DNA of 64,000 nt from Pseudomaricurvus sp050633365 (GTDB lineage Bacteria > Pseudomonadota > Gammaproteobacteria > Pseudomonadales > Cellvibrionaceae): assembly GCA_050633365.1 (NCBI GenBank), contig JBOEGJ010000015.1, positions 1 to 64,000 of the forward strand. Reading direction: 5' to 3'. Below the pieces are notes generated by a model. That model worked only from the letters and a program-made list of their open reading frames with translations, made no database searches and was not told where the DNA came from. Below are positions 32,738 through 41,571 of this stretch, one piece after another. The translations under genes were made by a program, and so were the position numbers. Within the stretch, counting starts at the first letter, position 1. Every line of letters begins with the position of its first letter.

Positions 32738-35551
32738 TCAGTCGAGTAAGCCGGATTCAATTTCATCGGCCGCCAGTTTTAACAATTGTTCCGTCTTTTG
32801 GTAGACGTTCATGAACGTTGGTAGCAGCGATCGAAGTTGGTCTATGTCGTTCTCTTTGCCATGGTGTTCCAGCTGTTGGGCCAGTTCACAGAGCTCGAGA
32901 GTACTCAAGTTTGCACACACGCCCTTTATTTGATGGGCGGTTTTCGAGGCTTCCTGCGCATCCGCTTGATCAATCGATCGGGTCAGTATTTCAATTCGCT
33001 CGGGCATCCCTTCTATAAACATCTTGATGAGTATTGCTAAGCGATCTTCACGATTTCTGACTCTGACGAGCGCCGCTTGTCTATCCCATATTTCTGAGTG
33101 CGCATCATGAGTGTTTTGAACGACTATCTCGGCGACCCTTGGTGCCGATGAAGTGACGCGCATCCCGAGCCAGTTGCAGAGACAAGTTTCCAGCAATTCT
33201 TGATCGATGGGTTTGGTAAGATAATCATTCATGCCCGCCTCTAAACAGTTCTCTTTGTCGCCTAGCATGGCATTGGCAGTGAGGGCGATAATCGGAATGT
33301 CACGATACCGATGGTCTGAATCGAACGCTCTTATCGCCTTGGTGGCGCTATAGCCATCCATGACGGGCATTTGGCAGTCCATTAATATCAATTCGTAGGA
33401 GGGGCCTTTATGCGACGTGAGAATAGTCAGAGCTTCCTCTCCATTCCCGGCTACATCCAACTCTATATCTAAGCCTTCGAGCGCCCCTCTGACGACTTCT
33501 TGATTGATAGCATTGTCTTCCACTAGCAGGATTCGGTGTCGATTTTCTGATGGTAGCTTAGTCGAATCTTCACCCGTTGGGGCGGCAGGTTGTAGGTTCT
33601 CCTGCAGCTCCTTTTTAACTGCATGACCGAGCTCAATGTCGAAGCTAAAATAACTACCTTTTCCTTCTTCGCTACTGACGGAGACATCTCCGTTCATCAG
33701 TTGACAGAGTTGGCGTACGATGGAAAGACCGAGTCCAGTGCCGCCAAAGTGTCGTGTGGTCGAGGAGTCGGCTTGGGTAAACGAGTCAAAGAGTTTGTTT
33801 TGATTTTCTTTTGATATTCCGACGCCGGTGTCGATCACATCGCAACGAAGTCGAAGTTTGTGAGGGTCTTCTGAGGCCGACAGAAAAGCATTGATTGAAA
33901 TTGAGCCCTGTTGGGTGAACTTAATCGCGTTGCCGACGAGGTTGATCAATATCTGTCGAATTCTTCCTGGATCGCCTTTGGCGAGTGTTGTCTCGCCGGC
34001 ATCGAGGGTCATATTCAGCGATAGGCCTCGGTCGTCAGTCTCTGGGCGCATGGAGTCGGTTAACTCATCGAAAAGCGCGTGAACGTCAAAGGTGACGTGT
34101 TCCACTTCGAGTTTTCCAGCTTCGATCTTAGAGAAATCCAGAATGTCATTGATCAGAGTCAGCAGGGATTTTGCGCTGGACTGTGCCAACTCTGCGCGAC
34201 GTTGTTGTTTCTTTGTTAGGCTTTCTTTGAGCAATAAATTGAGCATACCGATAACACCGTTCATCGGTGTGCGAATTTCGTGGCTCATGCTGGCGACGAA
34301 TTGACCTTTTGCCTCTGACGCTTCTTGCGCCTTCAGTACTGCTTGTTCCAGATCTAGGGTTTTTGATTGAAGCTCTTCTCCTTGTTGTTCAGAGCGCTCC
34401 AATAGCTTTTGGGTGCGTATCGTGTTTCTACGAAATATGTCAGCGGCTTTGGCCAGTTGACCGATTTCATCATGACGCTGGGAGTAAGGTATCTCTTCAA
34501 CGGTTTTTCCTTTGATCAAACGGTCGAAGGTCTGAGTGATTTGTAATAGTGGATGCCTGATTCGTCGACTCACCCCAATAGCGGCGACGAGAGCCACTAG
34601 GAAAGCCGCCGCAGAAATGAAAAACACTTGTTGTTTGTCTCGCTCAATTTCCGCCTGAGTTTCACTAGAGGTGATATTCTGCTGCTGAATAAATTCTAGT
34701 TTGAGTCTGTCTGCAAGTACGCCCAGTTCTCCAGATTCTCCGGCCATGACAACATTGACCAGAAACATATAGCTTCTATCGGCTTGAACCGATTTGTGCA
34801 TGACGCTCTTAAGCTTAATCAGTGAACTGTCTAGCGAATTTACTAGGTTATTTGGTGTCGTCTTGTTCAGGGCGTTCTTTAGCGCTGCTACATCCTCGAT
34901 AGCGGTGTCGATGTTCTTGAGTGCGTTCTTAAGCAAGGCATAGTCGTGGTTTTCAAAGTAGCGTGACGATTGCGCTTCGGCATTCAGTAGGCTTAGACGC
35001 ATCTTCCACAACAGCGGAGTTGCTTGGTTTTCAGACACCGTCTCTTGATGTTCTATCAAAGTTTCAAACAGACGGTTGAGAGTGGTGTATTGCTGACCTA
35101 ACTCACCACCGGTGACTTGATCTCTGAGCGTGCGTTGGTATTGCAAACTTTCAATCTTCTCTTCAAACCGAGTAATCCCTGTTTTTAGTTCGAGTGCGAG
35201 TGATTGGATGGCCGCGGATGGAAGCTCCTCATTATCGAGTAAGCGATCGACTTGTGATAGCAGTTGAGCATGGGTGTGCTCAAGTTGTGATATAGAAGAT
35301 CTGCCGCTGGTTTGGTGGTAGATCAATATGTAACGCTGCAGTTCGGACACACCTTTATCGATATCTTGAACAAGGTTGGCGTCGTCGTTGACTCGTCTGA
35401 ATTCAGAAAAGCGCTTTGAAAATTGTGACAAGCTTTGATTGCCAATCAGTGCTTCTGAGATATTTATGAGCAGGAGTAGGGCAAAGCTCAGAATGATGAT
35501 TCTACTGATGCTCCAAAATGCCAATCCTGGCTCTTTTTTATGACTGTTCAT
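32738..35551 (-). CDS. Hybrid sensor histidine kinase with receiver and HPt domains
   Basis: A 937-residue inner-membrane phosphorelay kinase. Order: first membrane helix (about 14-34); a largely helical periplasmic sensor region (35-308); second helix (309-331); HAMP (332-385); coiled coil; HisKA with His424 in SMSHEIRTPMNG; HATPase with DTGVGISKENQNKLFDSF and GTGLGLSIVRQL; receiver with Asp725 in LMDCQMPVMDG; and HPt with His873 in AHQIKGVC. All phospho-acceptor residues are present. The layout resembles TorS-type kinases that read a partner binding protein. The start ATG overlaps the stop of the solute-binding protein gene (TAATG), implying coupled translation and a sensor partnership. No response regulator gene is adjacent, so the output is unknown. 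Confidence 0.93.
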   Translation of the reverse strand: MNSHKKEPGLAFWSISRIIILSFALLLLINISEALIGNQSLSQFSKRFSEFRRVNDDANLVQDIDKGVSELQRYILIYHQTSGRSSISQLEHTHAQLLSQVDRLLDNEELPSAAIQSLALELKTGITRFEEKIESLQYQRTLRDQVTGGELGQQYTTLNRLFETLIEHQETVSENQATPLLWKMRLSLLNAEAQSSRYFENHDYALLKNALKNIDTAIEDVAALKNALNKTTPNNLVNSLDSSLIKLKSVMHKSVQADRSYMFLVNVVMAGESGELGVLADRLKLEFIQQQNITSSETQAEIERDKQQVFFISAAAFLVALVAAIGVSRRIRHPLLQITQTFDRLIKGKTVEEIPYSQRHDEIGQLAKAADIFRRNTIRTQKLLERSEQQGEELQSKTLDLEQAVLKAQEASEAKGQFVASMSHEIRTPMNGVIGMLNLLLKESLTKKQQRRAELAQSSAKSLLTLINDILDFSKIEAGKLEVEHVTFDVHALFDELTDSMRPETDDRGLSLNMTLDAGETTLAKGDPGRIRQILINLVGNAIKFTQQGSISINAFLSASEDPHKLRLRCDVIDTGVGISKENQNKLFDSFTQADSSTTRHFGGTGLGLSIVRQLCQLMNGDVSVSSEEGKGSYFSFDIELGHAVKKELQENLQPAAPTGEDSTKLPSENRHRILLVEDNAINQEVVRGALEGLDIELDVAGNGEEALTILTSHKGPSYELILMDCQMPVMDGYSATKAIRAFDSDHRYRDIPIIALTANAMLGDKENCLEAGMNDYLTKPIDQELLETCLCNWLGMRVTSSAPRVAEIVVQNTHDAHSEIWDRQAALVRVRNREDRLAILIKMFIEGMPERIEILTRSIDQADAQEASKTAHQIKGVCANLSTLELCELAQQLEHHGKENDIDQLRSLLPTFMNVYQKTEQLLKLAADEIESGLLD

Positions 35552-36819
35552 TAGGCAAGCAGGAACTCATACCAGCGTTGCAGTGTGTATTCGTAGTTTT
35601 CCATGACGGTGTTCCATACGGCAACATTGCTGAATCGTTTTACGTAGGAACCGCCGCTGCGAAGATGGCCCGCGGGGACGGAGATGAGTCCGTCTGTACC
35701 TTTTAGCGCGACTTCGGTGGGTTTTCCCTCATACCAGTAGTTCCATTCGTTTTCAGTCAATAGTGGACGAGATCTTTGTGGGTTGGAGATGTAGTAACCC
35801 TGACGAGCAATGTAGGCACCAGGCCATCCGCTCAGCCACCAATTCATGTATTCGTAGGCGGCATCGCGGGTACTGCCTTTGCATTCGCGCGACATGCACA
35901 TGACGCCATGCCAGGCTCGGTAGCCTTCTTTCGGGGCGGCATAAGCGACAGGTGTTCCTTTGCCGTTCGCCGATGACACGCCGGGTGAGAACATGCTCTC
36001 GATGACCGCCCGACCGCTGGTCATAAAGTCGACAGATTGTGGTACCGAGTTCCAAAAACCTGCAAAATGATTGTTGCGTTTATACTCGAGCAGTATGGCA
36101 AATAGGCGATCGATTTCTTCGATGCTCATATTACTAATGTCGTTGAATGTCATGAGACCGCGCGCTTCTACCGCTAGGGCCAAATCAAAGAGTCCAATAG
36201 TAGGCGCATTGACGATGGCGACTTTACCTTTCCATTGTTCGTCCAACAGCCAGCCCCAGCTTTCAGTTTCATAGGGGATTCCCTTAGGGATGACATCAGT
36301 GTTGTAACCAAATGAGTCGACGTTGTGCACATAGGGAAGAAAGCTGATCTTACCAGTGAAATCCTTGCCGAGATTGCCGTTCTCTTGCACATTAAGAATC
36401 TTGTAGGGGGCGTCGCCTAAACCAATGGGCGCGTCGGGAACAATGCGTCCGAGCTTTGAGATGCTGTTTATTTCTTCCCAGTACTTCAATCGATCGGTAT
36501 CGATTGGCTGTATTGAATTAGCTTGCCAGAGTGTTCTGATGCTGTCGGTCCACTGTTCATAGAGATCAAACTTCTCGGGATGAGCTGTGGCCTTTTGTAG
36601 CAGTTCAGCCTCACCGCGAGCTTCAAATTCCAGTTTGATGCCGAGGTCGGCCATGGCGCGTTGTCGCAACTCCTCTTGTAAGGTCACGTGAGTACCCATC
36701 ACCCGCAAGGTAATGTTGGAGCTGGAGCGCACATAAGGCGCATTGACGCCGACCAGACCAATGGCTGAAGCTTTAAGGCTGCTGTTTAGAAACTGACGTC
36801 GAGTGGTCTTCTTGTCCAT
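35551..36819 (-). CDS. Tat-exported PotD/PotF-like extracellular solute-binding protein
   Basis: A 422-residue periplasmic binding protein. The N-terminus TTRRQFLNSSLKASAIGL has the twin-arginine motif, so export is by Tat, folded. The mature part resembles the spermidine/putrescine-binding family: YNTDVIPKGIP, then SWGWLLDEQWKGKVAIVN, GYRAWHGVMCMS and AYEYMNWWLSGWPGAYIA. No ABC permease or ATPase lies nearby. Instead the gene overlaps the kinase gene by one base. I infer a sensory rather than transport role, presenting a ligand to the kinase periplasmic domain as TorT does to TorS. AGGA before the ATG supports the start. The ligand is unknown. Confidence 0.87.
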   Translation of the reverse strand: MDKKTTRRQFLNSSLKASAIGLVGVNAPYVRSSSNITLRVMGTHVTLQEELRQRAMADLGIKLEFEARGEAELLQKATAHPEKFDLYEQWTDSIRTLWQANSIQPIDTDRLKYWEEINSISKLGRIVPDAPIGLGDAPYKILNVQENGNLGKDFTGKISFLPYVHNVDSFGYNTDVIPKGIPYETESWGWLLDEQWKGKVAIVNAPTIGLFDLALAVEARGLMTFNDISNMSIEEIDRLFAILLEYKRNNHFAGFWNSVPQSVDFMTSGRAVIESMFSPGVSSANGKGTPVAYAAPKEGYRAWHGVMCMSRECKGSTRDAAYEYMNWWLSGWPGAYIARQGYYISNPQRSRPLLTENEWNYWYEGKPTEVALKGTDGLISVPAGHLRSGGSYVKRFSNVAVWNTVMENYEYTLQRWYEFLLA

Positions 36820-36959
36820 GAATGTCCTAAGTTGATGTCGAGGTATTATCTAGTGGGCTTTTCTGGAAAACATTTGTTTAGAAAGCATAGACGTTAACGC
36901 AGCCGCATCAATTCTCTAATCGGCAAAATTGGATGATTCTTTACCCGTAAACAAAGAAA

Positions 36960-36983
36960 TTAACGCTGCTTGGGCAGCGTTAA
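36960..36983 (-). terminator. Hairpin downstream of the cytochrome b561 gene
   Basis: TTAACGCTGC and GCAGCGTTAA form a perfect 10-bp stem with a 4-nt loop. Read on the minus strand it is followed by a T-rich patch (TTTCTTTG). It separates cytochrome b561 from the downstream binding-protein/kinase pair. Confidence 0.55.
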
Positions 36984-37097
36984 GAGAGGAGTCAAACTTG
37001 CGGGCCTGAAGGGGGAGTTGCGCTTATGCTGCGCATGGCAGAGCAAGTATCATTATGTTGGTTGGAGGGTGTTTTGAGCGCCAAGGTGCAGAGAGTT

Positions 37098-38078
37098 TTA
37101 TGACAGCATGCGTTTCATGCTATCGCTGTGTTTATCGAAAAAGCGGTGTTTTAACGCGCCTAAGATATGCGTCCCTAGGATTAGGTAAAGCAAGTAAGGC
37201 AAGAGGTATTTGTGCAAACTGCCCCAGATAATGGTGGCTGAGTCGCTCGGTGCCCATAGGGGGGCCAATTCCCAAGCGAAGAAGAAGGTCGGGTAGCCGT
37301 GATAGCTGGTCATGATAAATCCGGTTAACGGAAGCGCAATCATCATTAGGTAGAGAGTAATGTGTACGCCGTGAGCGAGTTTACGCTCAATGGGTTTCAA
37401 GGATGGCTCAAGCGCGGGTTTAGGTGAAAACCCATTCCAAATCAATCGCAACAACAGTAAAAAGAAGACGATCACGCCGAGTGTTTTATGCACCACATAG
37501 TAGGCATTTCGATAGGCCGTATCTTCGGGGATGATGGAGGTGAAGATTCCCATAGGGATGAGCGCCAGAAATAGAATGGCAATGCTCCAATGCAGAAACC
37601 GCGACACACTGCCGTAGCGATTCGTGGCATTTTTCGCCGATATTGCCAACATCTCCGAATCGTTTAGTCGTCGCTTGAACACCAGTAGCAAGAACAATCC
37701 AGCCACAAGGCTAAGGCTGGCCTGAATCCAAAGCAGCGCAGGTTTTGCTGAGTCAAGAGGGGTTTGATTGGGCTTTGGATTCTCCAGAAACCCAGTGTTG
37801 AGGACGTAGAAGAAAAACCAAGCGGCCACGCTAAGACAGGCAAACGCTGATACCAGTGTGCCAAAGGTGCGCACTCTTGCGGCGTAATGGTTTATCGCCC
37901 AGGCACTGATCAGCGCGGTGGCGACTATGGCTAAAGCAGCCCAACTATCGATATTGCCCGCCATTCGTGCGGGAGCGGATGTTGCCCCTGCAGACAATTG
38001 GATGGCGTTTTCGGCGCTGGCGGTTGCTAATACGGCGAGGGACGTTACCAGAGTTGAAACTGCGGCAAATAGGCGCAT
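37098..38078 (-). CDS. Cytochrome b561 domain membrane protein
   Basis: A 326-residue membrane protein. It begins with a signal-like helix (MRLFAAVSTLVTSLAVLATASAE), followed by two or three further helices and then a bacterial cytochrome b561 core (about 165-326): SRFLHWSIAILFLALIPMG, YYVVHKTLGVIVFFLLLLRL, LAHGVHITLYLMMIALPLTG and LHKYLLPYLLYLILGTHI. Each contains a His placed to bind haem b. It probably moves electrons between quinol and a periplasmic partner. The extra N-terminal membrane region is not part of the basic b561 fold and I do not recognise it. AAGGAA before ATG 38078 fixes the start. Confidence 0.82.
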   Translation of the reverse strand: MRLFAAVSTLVTSLAVLATASAENAIQLSAGATSAPARMAGNIDSWAALAIVATALISAWAINHYAARVRTFGTLVSAFACLSVAAWFFFYVLNTGFLENPKPNQTPLDSAKPALLWIQASLSLVAGLFLLLVFKRRLNDSEMLAISAKNATNRYGSVSRFLHWSIAILFLALIPMGIFTSIIPEDTAYRNAYYVVHKTLGVIVFFLLLLRLIWNGFSPKPALEPSLKPIERKLAHGVHITLYLMMIALPLTGFIMTSYHGYPTFFFAWELAPLWAPSDSATIIWGSLHKYLLPYLLYLILGTHILGALKHRFFDKHSDSMKRMLS

Positions 38079-38216
38079 CGGCGTTGTTCCTTTTTTGTGG
38101 TGGTGGCAGGTTTCTAAAGTGTGCGTACCGCTGATCTGAAGCGGGGCAAAGATAGGTTGGGATTTCCGCAACAATCCATACTGGCGCGCAGATTGTTGCG
38201 GGGTGTGATACGCCGG

Positions 38217-39215
38217 TTAGAGTTTGACGATTAATTTGCCGCGATTGCCACCGGAGGCAAATAGATTGAGCCCCTCAATGGAAGACTCAACACCCTCGAG
38301 AATGTGTGTGCGGAATTTGATTTTTCCACCCATGACGTAAGGCGTGAGTTTTTCCAACAGTTTTGGTACATCGGCAAAGTGATCCGGCATGGCAAATCCG
38401 CGAATGTTGATACGCTTCTTAATCAACGGTATCCAATTGGGGCCGGCTGATGGGTTGGCGCTGCCGTAGTCGGAAATCATGCCGCAGACGACGATACGGC
38501 CGTGAGCGTTCATTGTGTCGAAGACATGGTGCTGAATCGGGCCACCGGTGTTCTCGAAGTAGATATCGACGCCTTTTGGGGCCAGATCGGCAAGTTTGGC
38601 GGCGATGTCATCGGTTTTATAGTTGATGGCGCCGTCAAAGCCTAGCTCGTCGGTGAGCCATGTGCATTTTTCATCATCACCGGCAACGCCGATCACTGTC
38701 AGCCCATCGGCTTTCGCCAGTTGCCCAACAATCGAGCCAACCGAACCCGCCGCGCCGCTAACGACAATGGTTTCACCGGCTTTAGGCTCGCCAAAACCGT
38801 ACAGGCCTTGAGTAGCGGTAAGACCGGGTAGGGCAAATACGGCCATGGCCATTTCTGGATCTAGATCAGCCGGTAACTTGGTAAAGCCTTCGCCATTGCT
38901 GAGAATGTACTCGGTCCAGCCGGTCATTCCTCGAACGGTATCGCCCACGGCAAATTCAGGGTGATTACTCTCGATCACGGTACCCATGCCCGAGGCTCGC
39001 ATCACTTCACCAATTCCCACCGGCGGGATGTAGCTTTCTGGGTCTGGGCTCATCCAGCCGATCATGGCGGGATCGAGCGACATATGGGTCTGTTTGATAA
39101 GGATTTCTTCTGCGCCAGCGGTGGGGATCTCGAGTTGTTGAACTTCAAACAGATCTGGGGAGATGTGGGCCGAGGTCGGGCGGGCGATTAGATTGATACT
39201 GGTATAGGTGCTCAT
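38217..39215 (-). CDS. NADP-dependent medium-chain oxidoreductase (leukotriene B4 / CurA-like)
   Basis: A 332-residue zinc-free MDR-family enzyme. The substrate region TSAHISPDLFEVQQLEIP and a MSLDPAMIGWMS segment, common in this group, are followed by AAGSVGSIVGQLAKADG (nucleotide-binding loop near 152) and GVDIYFENTGGPIQHHV near 217. Members reduce double bonds of enones or short-chain enals using NADPH. It is divergent from the LysR gene at 39392, separated by a region with a perfect 7-bp inverted repeat, which marks it as the probable target. Confidence 0.88.
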   Translation of the reverse strand: MSTYTSINLIARPTSAHISPDLFEVQQLEIPTAGAEEILIKQTHMSLDPAMIGWMSPDPESYIPPVGIGEVMRASGMGTVIESNHPEFAVGDTVRGMTGWTEYILSNGEGFTKLPADLDPEMAMAVFALPGLTATQGLYGFGEPKAGETIVVSGAAGSVGSIVGQLAKADGLTVIGVAGDDEKCTWLTDELGFDGAINYKTDDIAAKLADLAPKGVDIYFENTGGPIQHHVFDTMNAHGRIVVCGMISDYGSANPSAGPNWIPLIKKRINIRGFAMPDHFADVPKLLEKLTPYVMGGKIKFRTHILEGVESSIEGLNLFASGGNRGKLIVKL

Positions 39216-39316
39216 GATGTTCTCCTAGTTGTTTTATTCAGCGAGACGGCGCTTTGGTTTTAGCTTCGTCATCTCTCTTTTCACTTTCTTAAATTCTGGG
39301 CACAGTATCGACGGCT

Positions 39317-39341
39317 ATTACTAGAGGATAAATATAGTAAT
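39317..39341. promoter_or_regulatory. Candidate LysR operator between the MDR and LysR genes
   Basis: ATTACTA and TAGTAAT flank an 11-nt AT-rich spacer. It fits the T-N11-A dyad form of LysR binding sites and lies about 50 bp before the LysR start. Confidence 0.5.
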
Positions 39342-39391
39342 TTGGGTATTTTATTTGCTATAAAGACAAAAATGTCGATGAGGAAGATCAA

Positions 39392-40300
39392 TTGGATCAG
39401 TTAAGAGCGTTACGATACTTCAACAAAGTGGCTGAAACCGGCAGTTTTACCCAAGCGGCGGCTGCTTTTTCGGTGCCTCCGTCGTCCCTCTCAAGGCGTA
39501 TTGCCGACCTAGAAAAAAGTCTCGGCGCCACTCTGCTTAAACGAAGTACGCGAGTGGTGCAGCTAACGGAGATCGGCAAGTTCTATTTTGAGCGTACCGG
39601 AGACATCCTAAGCCAGCTCGAGCAATGCGATGAAGCCGTGCGCAGCTATCACAGCAAGCCCTTGGGGCAGTTGCGAATTAGCACTATGACCGGTTTTGGC
39701 GAGCGCATGGTACAACCCCTACTTGAAGAGTTTAGGCAGTTGTATCCCGAGATCACTCTCGATGTGAGCTTTAGCGACGAAGTCACAACATTGGGCCGGG
39801 ATGATGTGGATATTGCTATTCGCGGAGGCTATGCCCCCAATGAGCGAGTTCAAGCTATCCGTTTGATGGACAACGAGTTCATTCCGGTGGCATCGAGTGG
39901 CTACCTCGAGGCTCATGGCCATCCCTCTCAGCCTTTCGAACTCAAAAGTCACAAAGGACTCTTCTATCGCACACCTAATGGTCCGTCGCCTTGGCTCTGT
40001 GAGATAGACGGGGAGTGGCATGATGTGTCGGGTAAGCCTGTGTCCATCTCAAACAACGGTAAATGGCTGGGAAGTCAGGCGGTGGCTGGGCTTGGAATTA
40101 TGATGGCACCGCGCTGGTCCTTGGTTGATTACCTTGAGAGCGGCGAGCTGCAAGAGTTGTTCTTTGAGTCACCGCTGCAAGTCAGTCAAAAGGCCGATCT
40201 AGCCATATATCTCTTGTATCAACGCCAGCGTTATCAGGTGCCCAAGATAAAGGCGGCGGTTGACTTTTTTGTTGCCCGTTTAATGCGGTCAACCGACTGA
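39392..40300 (+). CDS. LysR family transcriptional regulator
   Basis: A 302-residue LysR protein of the 'YafC/AaeR-like' sub-group. N-terminal HTH: LRALRYFNKVAETGSFTQAA, then FSVPPSSLSRRIADLE. An effector domain follows, with GQLRISTMTGFGERMVQPLL near 90. Divergent transcription from the MDR reductase gene, with a dyad between them, points to local regulation. The gene is followed by a 1.27-kb stretch lacking recognisable genes. Confidence 0.88.
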   Translation: MDQLRALRYFNKVAETGSFTQAAAAFSVPPSSLSRRIADLEKSLGATLLKRSTRVVQLTEIGKFYFERTGDILSQLEQCDEAVRSYHSKPLGQLRISTMTGFGERMVQPLLEEFRQLYPEITLDVSFSDEVTTLGRDDVDIAIRGGYAPNERVQAIRLMDNEFIPVASSGYLEAHGHPSQPFELKSHKGLFYRTPNGPSPWLCEIDGEWHDVSGKPVSISNNGKWLGSQAVAGLGIMMAPRWSLVDYLESGELQELFFESPLQVSQKADLAIYLLYQRQRYQVPKIKAAVDFFVARLMRSTD

Positions 40301-41571
40301 GGCAATAGTAACTCGCAGGGACAGTGTTTTCTTTTAAGTAACATCGTTTTCTGGAGACAAAAATTTCGAAAGACTTTTTTGGGATACTCCAAATGTTCTC
40401 TCTCCGCTTTGCAATTGACTCTGTACTGCGGTCCTCTCGCAGCGTGGACTAGATCACGTGCTTAGGCCCACCCAGTTAGACCGTTGGAGCTTAGCGCAAT
40501 ACAAAGCTCCATTGCTAGACCATTAATCCCATGGCTGCTCGAACTTATGAACAATAATGTGACGACACTACTATTGGGTTTCCTGCGATAAGAGTCGGCG
40601 GGCATCACCAAAAGAGCAATTACGTTGATTAGCTGTCCATCATGTTTGATCCTCATCCCAGAAGTTTCAGTGATGTTTACAAATACGATCGTGAAACTCG
40701 CGATGAGCATTCTTGTTGCATCATAGGGGATTCAACTTTTATATGGATGATGCGAAGGATGTTGGAGTGAAGGCTGAAGTGTCTCTTTTTTTGTCGCGAT
40801 ATTGATTAGCGACACTGAAAGTACTTACCACAGATTTTTACGATTCATTTCTTTATGTCTTAGCCGTCTTTTTTTGGGTTTAATTGGCGATAAATTACAT
40901 CGTAGTTTTTTTGAGCTTCGCTTTTCTTAAAGGCAGAGGTTGTTTCATTGTGGGATATTTAACTGAGTCAGTTTGAAAGTGAGTTCTTCATGGGTGTAGC
41001 TGAAGTTACTGCGTGACGAAATATGATTGTTCAGTTTTATTTCATCGGTTGCGGAATTTCTTGTTGCTTGGTGGTTGGTTGTAAATACAACTTATTTTTG
41101 CGATATATTGATGAATATTCAATTTTCCTGGCGTATGGCGAGGAGAGTTTCGTTTCTTATTTTCGAGTTTGTTAGGATTGCATTTTTGGGAATAAAATTA
41201 CAAAAAACACTTGGGTTAGCGGTCATAGGATTATAGTCAAACGCTTTTGGGGGTTAATAGGTTTTAACTAGAGTTTACGCAGAAGCTTGCCTTTCACGCA
41301 GTGTTTGATGAAAATGGCGCTCCGAAATTAGTCGGGGCGGTATTTTTTACTTGGTAGTATGACTACAAGTCAAAAAATACCGCTCTGTTTGGCAATATCA
41401 CATGACCGAAACGGCTATTGTTGATCGTCGCGTATTCGGGCACATTGCGTCATTGATTTTTCGCCGCTCGGTGGTGGGGAAGTCTGCGTAGATAGACTAG
41501 TAGTCACCGAACGAAAAAATAAAGACCATCTTTAATAGATTCAATCATTTTTCATACGACTAAGGTGACTT
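40301..41571. other. AT-rich 1.27-kb region without a recognisable gene
   Basis: This is the longest non-coding gap. It is AT-rich with many short T-runs and has low similarity to coding sequence. Two frames were considered (82 codons, minus, 40462-40710; 69 codons, plus, 41027-41236). Neither has a ribosome site nor family resemblance; the second is hydrophobic and might be a small membrane peptide but I cannot support it. A strong hairpin lies at 41337-41383, 190 bp before pntAA. The end should hold the transhydrogenase promoter. Confidence 0.5.
41337..41383. promoter_or_regulatory. Long hairpin upstream of the transhydrogenase operon
   Basis: GCGGTATTTTTTACTTG pairs with CAAGT-C-AAAAAATACCGC (one bulged base) around a 12-nt loop. 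There is no terminal T-tract beyond the stem itself. It could terminate leftward or rightward transcription, or serve as a regulatory leader if the pnt transcript starts upstream. Confidence 0.5.

Noticed and set aside
40462..40710. 82-codon minus-strand frame in the long gap
   Set aside because: No ribosome site, no recognised domain, and surrounding sequence is AT-rich with frequent stops in all frames.
41027..41236. 69-codon hydrophobic plus-strand frame
   Set aside because: A hydrophobic product is expected by chance in T-rich DNA; no ribosome site or neighbour supports it.
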